Source: Chitinophaga chungangae
GTDB lineage: Bacteria > Bacteroidota > Bacteroidia > Chitinophagales > Chitinophagaceae
Direction: 5' to 3'
DNA: 64,000 nucleotides
NCBI RefSeq assembly: GCF_017742215.1
Contig: NZ_JAGHKP010000004.1
Location: 620,001 to 684,000 of the forward strand
The position numbers and the translations under genes are program-made. Below are positions 18,049-27,710 of this stretch, piece by piece. Positions within the stretch are counted from its first letter, which is position 1, and every line of letters starts with the position of its first letter. The notes under the pieces are model-generated. The model did no database searches. It saw only the letters and a list, made by a program, of their open reading frames with translations, and had not been told where the DNA came from.

Positions 18049-20985
18049 ATGAAAATGAGATCCACGTTTTCCATGCGCACGAGTTGGCTGAGCTTCCTGA
18101 TGCTGCTCACCACCTCCCTCACCTATGCACAATCCATCACCATCAAAGGAAAGGTGACGGACGCAAAGGACAATACACCGCTGCCCGGCGTAACCGTTAG
18201 AGTAGTAGGCACCACCACCGGTACTTCCACCGTAACGGACGGTTCTTACACCATCAGCGTGCCCAACGCCGGCGCTCAACTCGAATTTTCCTACATCGGT
18301 TACGAAACGCTTACCCTGGCCACCGGCGGCAACACTACGCTGAACGTTCAGCTGAAAATATCTTCCAAAACACTGGAAGACGTGGTAGTGGTAGGTTACG
18401 GCACGCTCAAAAGAAAAGAGATCACCAACGCCGTGAGCTCCATCAAAGCCGAAGATTTTAATGCCGGCGGCGCGCGTTCGCCCATGGACCTCGTACAGGG
18501 CAAAGTGCCCGGCCTCAGCATCACCCGCGTGAACGGCAACAACCCCAACGCTTCCGCCAGCGTACAGATGCGCGGCATCGCCACCCTCAGCGGCGCGGTA
18601 GCCCCGCTCATCGTGATAGACGGCGTGCCCGGCGGTAACCTGGACCTGTTGCAGCAGGAAGACATCGCCTCCATCGACGTGCTCCGCGACGGCTCCGCCG
18701 CAGCCATCTACGGCACCCGCGGTACCGGCGGCGTAATTCTCATCACCACCCAAAAAGGCAGAAGCGGCGACCCGCAATACAACTTCGCTTCTTACGTGCA
18801 GACGGACGCGGTGGCAAAAAGGCCCGAAGTGCTCAGCGCGGACGAATACCGCAAACTTTCTCCCGCCAACGATCTGGGCGGCAACACCGATATTTACGAC
18901 GAACTGATCAATAAGCAGAACGTCAGCCAGTATTACACGCTCAACGCTTCCGGCGGTACAGACAAATCCAATTACCGCGGCGCCGTGTTCTTCAACCGCG
19001 CCGAAGGCATCGCCAAACGCAACAACCGCACGCAATACGGCGGCCGCCTGAATTTCAACCAAACCGGTTTGCAGGGCAAACTCACCATGCAGGCCAATCT
19101 CGTTGCCAATTTCAATAAAGCCGACCTGCTGGGCGGCAGCTCCGGCGACTTCGAACAGGCCGTACAACGCAATCCCACTGCGCCCATCAGGAATACAGAC
19201 GGCAGCTTTATCGAAACCTCCGCGTTCAACAACTACAACCCGGTTGCGCGCCTCGAACAGGAAATCAGCGAAAGGGACCAGCAGACCATCCAGGGAGACG
19301 GCAAGCTGAGCCTCGAAGTGCTCAAAGGCCTTCGCGTGTCCGCTTTCGGCGCCATTGTAAAAAATACCTGGAACGACCGCCAGTACCGCCTGCGCGAATC
19401 CAATTCCTCCAAACAGAGCTACGAAGGCGGCGGTTATGCTTACAAAGCCAACCGCATGGAGCTGGACCAGACCTTCGAAACCACCGTCGATTATAACACC
19501 ACCATCAACGACGATCATACGATCTCAGCAGTGGGCGGTTACAGCTATTTCTACAACACGGTGGAGCAGTTCAGCGCCAACAACTCCGGCTTCCTGACCG
19601 ACGCGTTCCAGGACTGGAACCTCGGCAACGGCCTTTGGCGCACGCTGGGCCGCGCGGGCATGAGCAGCAACAAAGTAGATTATAAACTGGTGGCGTTTTT
19701 TGCGAGGGCGAACTACGCGTTCAGGCAGAAATATTTCGCGCAGCTGATCATCCGCCGCGAAGGCTCTTCCAAATTCGGCGAGAACAACAAATGGGCGAAC
19801 TTTCCCGCCGCCTCTCTCGGCTGGGCCATCAGTGAAGAAGATTTCATGAAAGGCAACCGCAGCGTCAACCAGCTGAAACTGCGCGTGGGTTACGGCGTAA
19901 CCGGCAACTCCGGTTTCACCAGCTATAACTCGCTCGTATTGCTCGGCACCGGCGGCGCTTACCTGCAGAACGGCAACTGGTACGAAACCTTCGGCCCCTC
20001 CCGCAACCCGAACCCGGACCTGCGCTGGGAAAAGAAAGGCGAATGGAACGTAGGCCTCGACTTCGGCCTGTTCAGCAACCGCATCTCCGGTTCGTTCGAC
20101 GTATACCAACGCGATACCAAAGACCTGCTGGGCACCTTCGACACGCAGCTGCCGCCCTTCGTGACCAGCAGCATCTACACCAATGTGGGCAGCATCCGCA
20201 ACAGGGGCTTCGAGATCGTGCTGAGCGGCGTGGTAGTGCAGAAAAAAGATTTCAACTATACGACGGACATTACGTTTAACCGCCAGCAGAACACCGTGCT
20301 GAGCCTATCCAACGAACTGTACCGTATCGACAAGCTCACCTACGGAGACCTGCCTTCGCCCGGCAATCTCGGCCCCGCCATCCGCGTGGTGGAAGGCGGC
20401 CCGATGGGCAACTTCTACGGCAAACGTTTTGCAGGTTTCGATAACGACGGCAACTGGCTGTTCTACAAAAAAGACGGTTCCAAAGTGCGCGCGGGAGACA
20501 TCAACGAAAACGATCTCGGCGTGATCGGCAACGGCGTGCCCAAGATGATGTTCAGCTGGAACAACAACCTGCGTTACAAACGCTGGGACCTGACCCTTTT
20601 CTGGAGAGGCAAGCTCGGGTACGACATCCTCAACCTGAAGGAAATGTATTTCGGCAACCAGACCTGGATACCCAACAACGTGCTGAAATCCGCCATCACC
20701 AAACATGCCGCGCTGAAAGAGCCTGCGCAGTATTCCGATTATTACCTGGAGCCGGGCGGTTTCGTGAAACTGGATAACCTGTCGCTGGGCTACAACTTTA
20801 AATTCCGCGGCAACTACGTGCGCAACCTCCGCGTGTATGCGGCCGGCCGCAACCTGGTGACCATCACCGATTACAGCGGCCTGGACCCCGAGCTGGAAGA
20901 CAACGGCGCCACCACCGGCATCGACGGCCGCGGTTTTTATCCCAGAACACGTTCTTATACCCTCGGCCTTACGCTCGGGTTCTAA
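18049..20985 (+). CDS. SusC/RagA-type TonB-dependent outer-membrane transporter
   Basis: 978 aa with signal peptide (cleavage after TYAQ). Residues about 28-115 form a carboxypeptidase-regulatory-like beta domain (GKVTDAKDNTPLPGVTV), about 120-235 the plug (DVVVVGYGTLKRKEITNAVSS; RGTGGVILITTQKG), then the 22-strand barrel ending in the aromatic residue of TLGLTLGF. No STN domain, so it does not signal to an anti-sigma factor, matching control by the nearby LacI. It imports oligosaccharides in complex with the SusD protein encoded 12 bp downstream; adjacent GH92 genes suggest mannose-rich glycans. Confidence 0.95.
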   Translation: MKMRSTFSMRTSWLSFLMLLTTSLTYAQSITIKGKVTDAKDNTPLPGVTVRVVGTTTGTSTVTDGSYTISVPNAGAQLEFSYIGYETLTLATGGNTTLNVQLKISSKTLEDVVVVGYGTLKRKEITNAVSSIKAEDFNAGGARSPMDLVQGKVPGLSITRVNGNNPNASASVQMRGIATLSGAVAPLIVIDGVPGGNLDLLQQEDIASIDVLRDGSAAAIYGTRGTGGVILITTQKGRSGDPQYNFASYVQTDAVAKRPEVLSADEYRKLSPANDLGGNTDIYDELINKQNVSQYYTLNASGGTDKSNYRGAVFFNRAEGIAKRNNRTQYGGRLNFNQTGLQGKLTMQANLVANFNKADLLGGSSGDFEQAVQRNPTAPIRNTDGSFIETSAFNNYNPVARLEQEISERDQQTIQGDGKLSLEVLKGLRVSAFGAIVKNTWNDRQYRLRESNSSKQSYEGGGYAYKANRMELDQTFETTVDYNTTINDDHTISAVGGYSYFYNTVEQFSANNSGFLTDAFQDWNLGNGLWRTLGRAGMSSNKVDYKLVAFFARANYAFRQKYFAQLIIRREGSSKFGENNKWANFPAASLGWAISEEDFMKGNRSVNQLKLRVGYGVTGNSGFTSYNSLVLLGTGGAYLQNGNWYETFGPSRNPNPDLRWEKKGEWNVGLDFGLFSNRISGSFDVYQRDTKDLLGTFDTQLPPFVTSSIYTNVGSIRNRGFEIVLSGVVVQKKDFNYTTDITFNRQQNTVLSLSNELYRIDKLTYGDLPSPGNLGPAIRVVEGGPMGNFYGKRFAGFDNDGNWLFYKKDGSKVRAGDINENDLGVIGNGVPKMMFSWNNNLRYKRWDLTLFWRGKLGYDILNLKEMYFGNQTWIPNNVLKSAITKHAALKEPAQYSDYYLEPGGFVKLDNLSLGYNFKFRGNYVRNLRVYAAGRNLVTITDYSGLDPELEDNGATTGIDGRGFYPRTRSYTLGLTLGF

Positions 20986-20997
20986 AAATTCCTAAAA

Positions 20998-22647
20998 ATG
21001 AAGATCATGCAAAAGAAACATATCATATGGGGTTTGGCGGGTTTGCTCACGGGAGCGGCCTCCTGCACCAACCTGGAAGAAAAAGTGTACAGCGAAATAC
21101 CGGCGGAAAACTTTTACAATAACCGCACGGAAGTAATGGCCGCCGTGCTCAGGCCTTTCACCCACGCCAACGCATGGGCCGCGCCCACGGGGCAGGTAGG
21201 CTACTGGCGCGTAAGCGAGCTGAGCGCGGACCAGCTGGCATGGCCCACGAAAGGCCGCCACGGTTTCGATAACGGCGACTGGATACGCCTGCACCGCCAT
21301 ACCTGGATCGCCAACGACAACAACACCTGGAACCCCTGGAGGCTCATGTACTGGGGCCTCGGGTTCTGCAACAATACCATTAAAGACCTTTCAGCCATTG
21401 ATTTTACGACCATCGGCATGACCAACGAGGAGAAAACCGCCATCATCGCTGAAACCAAAGTGCTGCGCGCATGGCACTACCTGAAGCTGATGGACCTTTA
21501 CGGCAACATTCCCATCGTTACCGAAGTAGGCATCCCTACGAGCCCCCCGAACGCACCCCGCGCAGAAGTGTGGGCATTCATCGAAAAGGAGCTGAAGGAG
21601 AACGTGGACCTGCTGCCCAAGCTGGAGCCCAGCCTGGTAGGCCGTGTAACCCGTGCCGGCGGTTATGCGATGCTGGCGGAACTTTATCTCAACGCGCAGG
21701 TATGGACCGGCACGCCCAAATGGGACGAATGCGTGGCAGCCTGCAACAAGATCCTCGACGGCTCCTGCGGCAGCCTGAACGGCGCCGCTCCGAGGCTGGA
21801 AACGGACATCATGAAACCATTCGCCACCAACAACAACCTGAGCCCCGAAAACCTGTTCCAGATCACATACGACTATACGGTGGGCAAATTCCGCTTCGGC
21901 TGGGAAGGCGATCTCTGGCATTATGTACAGGGACAGGCTTATAATTCCGGCTTCAGGGGCAACAACGGCATCGTGGTAATACCGACTGCTTACGACGGCT
22001 TTGAACAGAAAGATCTGCGGCGCACGAACTGGATGCTGCTGGGCGAACTGAAAAAAGATCCGGCGGTAAGAACCAGCGTTGCGGATTCTTTAGTGCTGGG
22101 TACTGAAGAATATAACGGGAAACCTCTTATCTTCGTGAAAGAGATCCGTAAAAATTCCCAGGGCCAAACCGGCCCGGGTACCATGATGGACGGTGAAGAG
22201 AACAGCGGGGCGCGATTCGCCAAATACCTGCCCGGTCCGCAAACAAACACCGAGCAGTACTGGAATAACGACTTTGTGCTGTACCGGCTGGCGGAGATCT
22301 ACTATAACAAGGCGGAAGCCCTGATGCGGAAGAACGGGGGAACGGCTACCCAGGAAGCGGTAGACCTGGTGAACGCGGTAAGAAAAAGAGCGTTTTCTGC
22401 AACTGATTGGGTTACAGCGGTTTACACAATTCCTGAATTAACTTTGGACGAATTTTTGGCAGAACGGGGCCGCGAATTTATTTTTGAGGGGAAAAGACGT
22501 ACAGATTTAATTAGGTTTGGTAAATTTACGTCCGCAACCTGGTGGGACCATACCCCCTCCGGAACCAAATACAACGTGTTCCCGATTCCTTACCAGCAAA
22601 TGGTGCTGAACAAGAATCTGAAACAGAACGAGGGTTACGACCAATAA
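20998..22647 (+). CDS. SusD/RagB-type glycan-binding lipoprotein
   Basis: 549 aa. Lipoprotein signal with Cys in GAASCTNLEEKVY, so anchored at the cell surface. SusD-like alpha-helical TPR scaffold: the N-terminal part (EIPAENFYNNRTE) and the C-terminal RagB/SusD region (LAERGREFIFEGKRRTDLIRFGKF, and IPYQQMVLNKNLKQNEGY) are visible. Acts as the lid of the SusC barrel encoded 12 bp upstream, capturing the glycan. Alternative start at 21007 would only shorten the signal peptide. A hairpin terminator follows before the GH92 gene. Confidence 0.95.
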   Translation: MKIMQKKHIIWGLAGLLTGAASCTNLEEKVYSEIPAENFYNNRTEVMAAVLRPFTHANAWAAPTGQVGYWRVSELSADQLAWPTKGRHGFDNGDWIRLHRHTWIANDNNTWNPWRLMYWGLGFCNNTIKDLSAIDFTTIGMTNEEKTAIIAETKVLRAWHYLKLMDLYGNIPIVTEVGIPTSPPNAPRAEVWAFIEKELKENVDLLPKLEPSLVGRVTRAGGYAMLAELYLNAQVWTGTPKWDECVAACNKILDGSCGSLNGAAPRLETDIMKPFATNNNLSPENLFQITYDYTVGKFRFGWEGDLWHYVQGQAYNSGFRGNNGIVVIPTAYDGFEQKDLRRTNWMLLGELKKDPAVRTSVADSLVLGTEEYNGKPLIFVKEIRKNSQGQTGPGTMMDGEENSGARFAKYLPGPQTNTEQYWNNDFVLYRLAEIYYNKAEALMRKNGGTATQEAVDLVNAVRKRAFSATDWVTAVYTIPELTLDEFLAERGREFIFEGKRRTDLIRFGKFTSATWWDHTPSGTKYNVFPIPYQQMVLNKNLKQNEGYDQ

Positions 22648-22698
22648 CCCTATATGAACAAGTGCTTATCATACAAACAATAAAGAGTAGCATCTAAC

Positions 22699-22732
22699 GG
22701 CTGGCCCATTCCTGGGCCGGCCCCTCTTTTTT
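22699..22732 (+). terminator. Hairpin between susD and GH92
   Basis: A 10-bp stem with one G:T pair (GGCTGGCCCA / TGGGCCGGCC), 4-nt loop, then CCTCTTTTTT. It would end or attenuate the susCD transcript. The GH92 start codon is only about 20 nt further on, so GH92 must rely on read-through or on a promoter upstream of this hairpin. Confidence 0.75.
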
Positions 22733-22733
22733 A

Positions 22734-22749
22734 ACAAAATCGATTTTGC
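22734..22749 (+). promoter_or_regulatory. Operator C, directly before the first GH92 gene
   Basis: ACAAAATCGATTTTGC, 15/16 identical to operators A and B; CAAAATCGATTTTG (22735-22748) is a perfect palindrome. It ends 3 nt before the ATG, so a bound repressor would act as a roadblock rather than by covering the promoter. Confidence 0.65.
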
Positions 22750-22752
22750 AAC

Positions 22753-25044
22753 ATGAAAAGAATAGGATGGTGCATACTTGCCCTTTATGCCGGCTTACAG
22801 TCCAATGCGCAAACAGTTTCCAAAGTATCCGATCCCGTGGAATGGGTGAACCCCCTTATGGGCACCGATTCCAAAGTAAGCCTGTCTAACGGTAACACCT
22901 ATCCCGCCGTAGCAGTGCCCTGGGCTATGAACTTCTGGATGCCGCAAACCAATACCATCGGTAACGGCTGGGCATATCAATACAGCGCGGATAAGATCCG
23001 CGGTTTCAAACAAACGCATCAGCCTTCGCCCTGGATCAACGACTATGGCCAGTTCGCCATCATGCCCGTTACCGGCAAGCTGAAATTCACACAGGATGCC
23101 CGCGCCAGCTGGTTTTCCCACAAAGCCGAAACCGCCAAGCCTTATTATTACAGTGTATACCTCGCCGATGCGGACGTGACCACCGAGATCACCCCCACCG
23201 AAAGGGCGGCCCAGTTCCGTTTTACCTTTCCGGCTACAGACAGCGCTTTTGTAGTGGTAGATGCTTTCGATAAAGGCTCCTATATCAGGATCATCCCGAA
23301 AGAAAATAAGATCATCGGCTACACCACCCGCAACAGCGGCGGCGTTCCCGAGAACTTTAAAAATTATTTCATCATCCAGTTCGACAAACCGTTCACCCTG
23401 GCGCACGCCTGGAGCGGCAACCAGCTCGCGAAAGACACGCTCGAATACAAAGCGGACCACGTAGGCGCCATAGTCGGGTTTAAAACGTTCAAAGGCGAAA
23501 AGGTGAACCTGAAAGTGGCTTCTTCTTTCATCAGCCCCGAACAGGCCGCGCTCAACCTGCAGCGCGAAGTGGGCGGCGACAGTTTCGACGCTACCAAACA
23601 AAAAGCCAAACAAAGCTGGAACAAAGAGCTGGGAAGGATCCTGGTGGAAGGCGGCACCTCAGACCAGGTGCGCACCTTCTACTCCTGCCTTTACCGCGTG
23701 CTGCTGTTCCCCCGCAAGTTTTACGAATACGACGCCGGCAACAGGATCGTGCATTACAGTCCCTACAACGGCCAGGTGCTGCCCGGCTACATGTTTACGG
23801 ACAACGGTTTCTGGGATACTTTCCGCGCCGTGTTCCCCTTCTTCACCCTCATGTACCCCGAGCTGAACAGCCACATCATGGAAGGGCTCGCGAATACTTA
23901 CAAAGAAAGCGGCTGGCTGCCCGAATGGGCCAGTCCCGGCCACCGCGATTGTATGATCGGCTCCAACTCCGCTTCGCTGATAGCGGATTCTTATCTCAAA
24001 GGCATTCGCGGGTACGATATCGAAGCGCTGTACGAAGGCATTTTGAAAAACAGCGAGAACGAAGGCCCGCTCAGCTCCGTGGGCCGCAAAGGCGTGAAGT
24101 ACTACAACGAGCTGGGTTATGTGCCCTACGACGTGAAGGTGAACGAAAACGCCGCGCGCACGCTGGAATATGCTTACGACGATTTTACGATCTATAAACT
24201 GGCCATCGCGCTGAAACGCCCGCAGGCCGAGATAGACCGCTTCGCCAAACGCAGCCAGAACTACCGCAACATTTTCGACCCGGAAACAAAACTGATGCGC
24301 GGCAAAAAACAGGACGGCAAATTCATGGCGCCGTTCAACCCCTTCAAATGGGGCGACGCCTTTACCGAAGGCAACAGCTGGCACTACACCTGGTCTGTTT
24401 TCCACGACATACAGGGCCTCGCCGGCCTGATGGGCGGCCGCGAACAGTTCGCCAAAATGCTGGATTCCGTGTTCAACATGGCGCCTGTGTACGACGAAAG
24501 CTACTATGGCGGCGTGATCCACGAGATCCGTGAAATGCAGATCGCCAACATGGGCCAGTACGCGCACGGCAACCAGCCTATCCAGCACATGATCTATCTT
24601 TACAACTATGCCGGCCAGCCCTGGAAAGCCCAGTACTGGGTGCGCCAGGTAATGGACAGGCTTTACCATTCCGGCGCCGACGGTTATTGCGGCGACGAAG
24701 ATAATGGACAGACCTCCGCGTGGTACGTATTTTCAGCGATGGGATTTTATCCCGTATGCCCCGGTACCGACCAGTACGTGCTGGGCGCCCCGCTGTTCCC
24801 GAAAACAACGGTGACGCTCGAAAACGGGAAACGTTTTGTGATAGAAGCGCCGGGCAACAGCAAAACCAATGTGTACACCCAAAGCGTCACACTTAACGGG
24901 AAGGCGCATACGAAAAATTGGATCGGTCATGCTGAGATCCAGAACGGGGGAGTGATGAAAGTTGTGATGGGAGCAACGCCGGAGAAAACGAGGGGTACAA
25001 GGGAAGATGCTTTTCCGTATTCGTATTCAACATCTAAAAAATAA
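22753..25044 (+). CDS. GH92 alpha-mannosidase (variant acceptor-site motif)
   Basis: 763 aa, signal peptide ending near QSNAQ. Calcium-dependent exo-alpha-mannosidase of family GH92, periplasmic or surface. N-terminal beta domain (VNPLMGTDSKVSLSNGNTYP) and C-terminal (alpha/alpha)6 catalytic domain. Glu539 in EGNSW fits the catalytic acid, and GDEDNGQ (647-653) the acidic base region. The loop that contacts the acceptor sugar reads HGNQP (from His605), where alpha-1,2-specific members usually have HGNEP, so this enzyme may cut another linkage such as alpha-1,3. Preceded by operator C, it ends at a terminator shared with the converging GH92. Confidence 0.93.
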   Translation: MKRIGWCILALYAGLQSNAQTVSKVSDPVEWVNPLMGTDSKVSLSNGNTYPAVAVPWAMNFWMPQTNTIGNGWAYQYSADKIRGFKQTHQPSPWINDYGQFAIMPVTGKLKFTQDARASWFSHKAETAKPYYYSVYLADADVTTEITPTERAAQFRFTFPATDSAFVVVDAFDKGSYIRIIPKENKIIGYTTRNSGGVPENFKNYFIIQFDKPFTLAHAWSGNQLAKDTLEYKADHVGAIVGFKTFKGEKVNLKVASSFISPEQAALNLQREVGGDSFDATKQKAKQSWNKELGRILVEGGTSDQVRTFYSCLYRVLLFPRKFYEYDAGNRIVHYSPYNGQVLPGYMFTDNGFWDTFRAVFPFFTLMYPELNSHIMEGLANTYKESGWLPEWASPGHRDCMIGSNSASLIADSYLKGIRGYDIEALYEGILKNSENEGPLSSVGRKGVKYYNELGYVPYDVKVNENAARTLEYAYDDFTIYKLAIALKRPQAEIDRFAKRSQNYRNIFDPETKLMRGKKQDGKFMAPFNPFKWGDAFTEGNSWHYTWSVFHDIQGLAGLMGGREQFAKMLDSVFNMAPVYDESYYGGVIHEIREMQIANMGQYAHGNQPIQHMIYLYNYAGQPWKAQYWVRQVMDRLYHSGADGYCGDEDNGQTSAWYVFSAMGFYPVCPGTDQYVLGAPLFPKTTVTLENGKRFVIEAPGNSKTNVYTQSVTLNGKAHTKNWIGHAEIQNGGVMKVVMGATPEKTRGTREDAFPYSYSTSKK

Positions 25045-25100
25045 TCAAAGATCCTGGAATAGTAGCTCTAATTGCTATTTCATTGTTCACTGTAGACATT

Positions 25101-25127
25101 ACATCCCGACTCTTCGGGATGTTTTTG
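25101..25127 (+). terminator. Terminator between the converging GH92 genes
   Basis: A perfect 9-bp stem (ACATCCCGA / TCGGGATGT) with a CTCT loop, followed by TTTTG on the plus strand. It serves the plus-strand GH92 transcript. The minus-strand flank is not T-rich. Confidence 0.8.
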
Positions 25128-25134
25128 TTTTATA

Positions 25135-27417
25135 TCACTTCGCTGGTTTGCGGCTCATGTAGAAGGTGATCTTGCCGCCGTTCATGATGTCTTCGTGCTG
25201 AATGAAGGGCCTGTTCAATGTTTTCCCGTTCAGCACCACTTTTTTTACATACACGTTCTGCTCGCTTTGGTCAATGGTTTCCAGGGAAAAGGTTTTCCCG
25301 TTCTCCAGCCGGATGCTGGCCGACCGTACAGCCGGGCTGCCGAGCGCATATTCGGTGGAGCCGGGGCAAACAGGGTAGAAGCCGAGCGTGCTGAAAAGAT
25401 ACCAGGCGCTCATCTGCCCGCAGTCGTCATTGCCGCCGAGCCCGTCTGCCGTGGGTTTGTACATTTTCGGAAGGATCATGCGGATGCGTTCCTGCGTTTT
25501 CCACGGCGCGTCCGTCCAGTTGTAAAGGTATGCGGCATGATGCGCGGGCTCGTTGCCGTGTACGTAGTTGCCGATGATGCCTTCGCGGGTGATGTCTTCC
25601 GTTTCTGCGAAAAACGCATCGGGCAGGTGCATGGTGAAGAGGGAATCGAGATGGCCGGTGAACTGTTTTTTCCCGCCCATCATGGCGATCATGTCCGCGG
25701 GGTATTGCGGCACGTAGAGGCTGTAGTTCCACGCGTTCCCTTCGATGTAACCCTGGCCGTGCGTGCTGAGCACGTCGAATTCTTTGCGGAACTGCCCGTC
25801 GCTGAGGCGCGGGCGCATGAAACCGGTTGTTGGGTCGAACACGTTGCGGTAATTGAGCGAACGTTTGATGAACTCGTTGTAAAGGTCTTCGCGGCCGAGC
25901 TTTTTCGCCACCTGCGCGATGCACCAGTCGTCGTACGCGTACTCCAGAGTTTTTGAAACGGAAGAACCGTTTTTGTCTTCCGGTACATAACCCAGCTGCA
26001 TGTACCATTCCAGGCCGTCGTACGGTTTGTAGCGCGCGGTGTTGGCGCAGGCTTCCAGCGCCTGCATGGCGTCGTACCCTTTGACGTTGCCTTTCATGAT
26101 GGCGTCTGCGATCACGGACACGCTGTGATAACCGATCATGCACCAGTTCTCGTTGCCCTGGTGGCTCCACACGGGCAGCATTTTATGCACGCTCTGGTTG
26201 TAATGTTCGAGCATGGACCGTACCATGTCTGCATTGCGCTGCGGCTGCAGGATGTTGAACAGCGGGTGCAGGGCGCGGTAGGTGTCCCACAGTGAAAAAG
26301 TGCTGTAATTGGTAAACCCTTCGGCGCGGCGGTTCAGCTGGTCGAGGCCGCGGTAAGCGCCGTCTGCGTCCATGTAAGTGGTGGGGCTGAGATAGGTGTG
26401 ATACAACGCGGTGTAAAAATTGATCAGATCGTCTGGCCGGATGGTTTGTACCGCCACCTTCGACAATTCTTTGTTCCACGCGTCCTGGCTCTGTCGTTTC
26501 ACGGCGTCGAAATCCCAGCCGGGAATTTCAGCGGCAAGGTTGTTCTGCGCGCCTTCGGTGCTCACGGGCGACAGCGCGAACTTCACCTTCACCTGTTCGC
26601 CCGCTTTTGTATCAAAATCAAACCACGCCCTGATCTGCCGGCCGGCCATTTCGGGGAAGTTCTCGGACTGGTTGAACTTGCGCCAGAAACCTTTGTACAC
26701 GTCGTTGGCGTAATTGCGGTGACCGTATTTTTTGATAGGCTTCGAAAAGGTCATGGCGAAATAAAGCGTGCGGGTGCGCGCCCAACCGTTGGTTTGGCGG
26801 TAACCGGTAACGAGCGTATCGTTTTCGACGCGCACGAAGGTCCACACGTTTTTATTGCCGTAATTGTAAATGCCGGCTACCAGGTCGAGAATGATGTGCG
26901 CATCGCCCGCGGCGGGAAAAGTGTACTGGTGAAAACCCACGCGGTTGGTAGCGGTAAGCTCCGCGGTAATGTTGTGATCGTCCAGCTTTACTTTGTAATA
27001 CCCTGCTTCGGCGGTTTCGTTGGCATGCGAAAAGCGGGAGCGGTAGCCGTTTTCGGGATGGTCTGCCGTACCGGGATTGAGCTGCAGCGGCCCGGTGGTA
27101 GGCATGATGAGAAAATCGCCGAGGTCGGAATGGCCGGTGCCGCTGAAATGCGTGTGGCTGAAACCGGTGATGGTATTGTCTGTATACTGGTATCCCGCGC
27201 AATATTTGTATACGTCAGGATTGTATTTGCCGTCCAGTTCATAAGGAATGGTATCGGTGTCCGGGCTAAGCTGCACCATGCCGAAAGGCACGGTGGCGCC
27301 GGGATAGGTGTGCCCCATTTTTTCGGTGCCGATAATGGGCCTGACGTACTGCACGGGTTGTTGCGCATACAGCAGGGCGGGGCACCACAATAACAGGGTG
27401 AAGGAGATTTTTCTCAT
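25135..27417 (-). CDS. GH92 alpha-1,2-mannosidase-like
   Basis: 760 aa, signal peptide ending LLYAQQ. Same two-domain GH92 build as its converging neighbour: N-terminal VRPIIGTEKMGHTYPGATVPFGM, Glu559 in EGNAW as catalytic acid, HGNEP from His620, and Asp664/Asp665 in GGNDDCGQ. The His-Gly-Asn-Glu block is the form linked to alpha-1,2 specificity in studied Bacteroides GH92 enzymes, so the two neighbours may act in sequence on high-mannose N-glycans or yeast mannan. An operator-like site (27447-27462) lies 30 bp before the start, placing this gene in the same LacI regulon. Confidence 0.93.
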   Translation of the reverse strand: MRKISFTLLLWCPALLYAQQPVQYVRPIIGTEKMGHTYPGATVPFGMVQLSPDTDTIPYELDGKYNPDVYKYCAGYQYTDNTITGFSHTHFSGTGHSDLGDFLIMPTTGPLQLNPGTADHPENGYRSRFSHANETAEAGYYKVKLDDHNITAELTATNRVGFHQYTFPAAGDAHIILDLVAGIYNYGNKNVWTFVRVENDTLVTGYRQTNGWARTRTLYFAMTFSKPIKKYGHRNYANDVYKGFWRKFNQSENFPEMAGRQIRAWFDFDTKAGEQVKVKFALSPVSTEGAQNNLAAEIPGWDFDAVKRQSQDAWNKELSKVAVQTIRPDDLINFYTALYHTYLSPTTYMDADGAYRGLDQLNRRAEGFTNYSTFSLWDTYRALHPLFNILQPQRNADMVRSMLEHYNQSVHKMLPVWSHQGNENWCMIGYHSVSVIADAIMKGNVKGYDAMQALEACANTARYKPYDGLEWYMQLGYVPEDKNGSSVSKTLEYAYDDWCIAQVAKKLGREDLYNEFIKRSLNYRNVFDPTTGFMRPRLSDGQFRKEFDVLSTHGQGYIEGNAWNYSLYVPQYPADMIAMMGGKKQFTGHLDSLFTMHLPDAFFAETEDITREGIIGNYVHGNEPAHHAAYLYNWTDAPWKTQERIRMILPKMYKPTADGLGGNDDCGQMSAWYLFSTLGFYPVCPGSTEYALGSPAVRSASIRLENGKTFSLETIDQSEQNVYVKKVVLNGKTLNRPFIQHEDIMNGGKITFYMSRKPAK

Positions 27418-27446
27418 GCGTGGGAATAGGTTTTGATCTTTTCAAA

Positions 27447-27462
27447 GATAAATCGTTTTAGC
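27447..27462 (-). promoter_or_regulatory. Operator D, before the second GH92 gene
   Basis: GATAAATCGTTTTAGC on the plus strand: 14/16 match to the symmetric form GCTAAATCGATTTAGC, one mismatch in each half. It is 30 bp upstream of the minus-strand GH92 start. The 293 bp between that start and the next gene otherwise hold nothing I can name. Confidence 0.5.
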
Positions 27463-27710
27463 TTAGGAAGGTAGCGGATTTGAGCGGTGCGTAAATAAAA
27501 AAATAACAAGAGGCCGGAAGGGTTTTGGACAGGATTCATGAGGGAGATTGAACCGGCCCCTTGTTTTTGCGTTATGAGTAAATGCGCATGCCGATAGTTG
27601 CAAAAATCGCCGATGCGTTGTGCTGCCAAAAAAGCAAAAAATGATGGTGATCTGCAATGGACCTTCCGTAAAAAAATCGTTTATTGTATGCCGGGAGAAG
27701 CGGAGGAAGA

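Noticed and set aside
18040..19518. 492-codon open frame on the minus strand within susC
   Set aside because: It lies antisense to a clear SusC gene. High third-position GC opens the opposite frame, and its translation shows low-complexity Val/Gly/Ala with no family.
27463..27710. Continuation of the frameshifted gene or another small gene
   Set aside because: The open frame continues only in the wrong reading frame after the A7 run; its translation is proline/arginine-rich and has no family resemblance.
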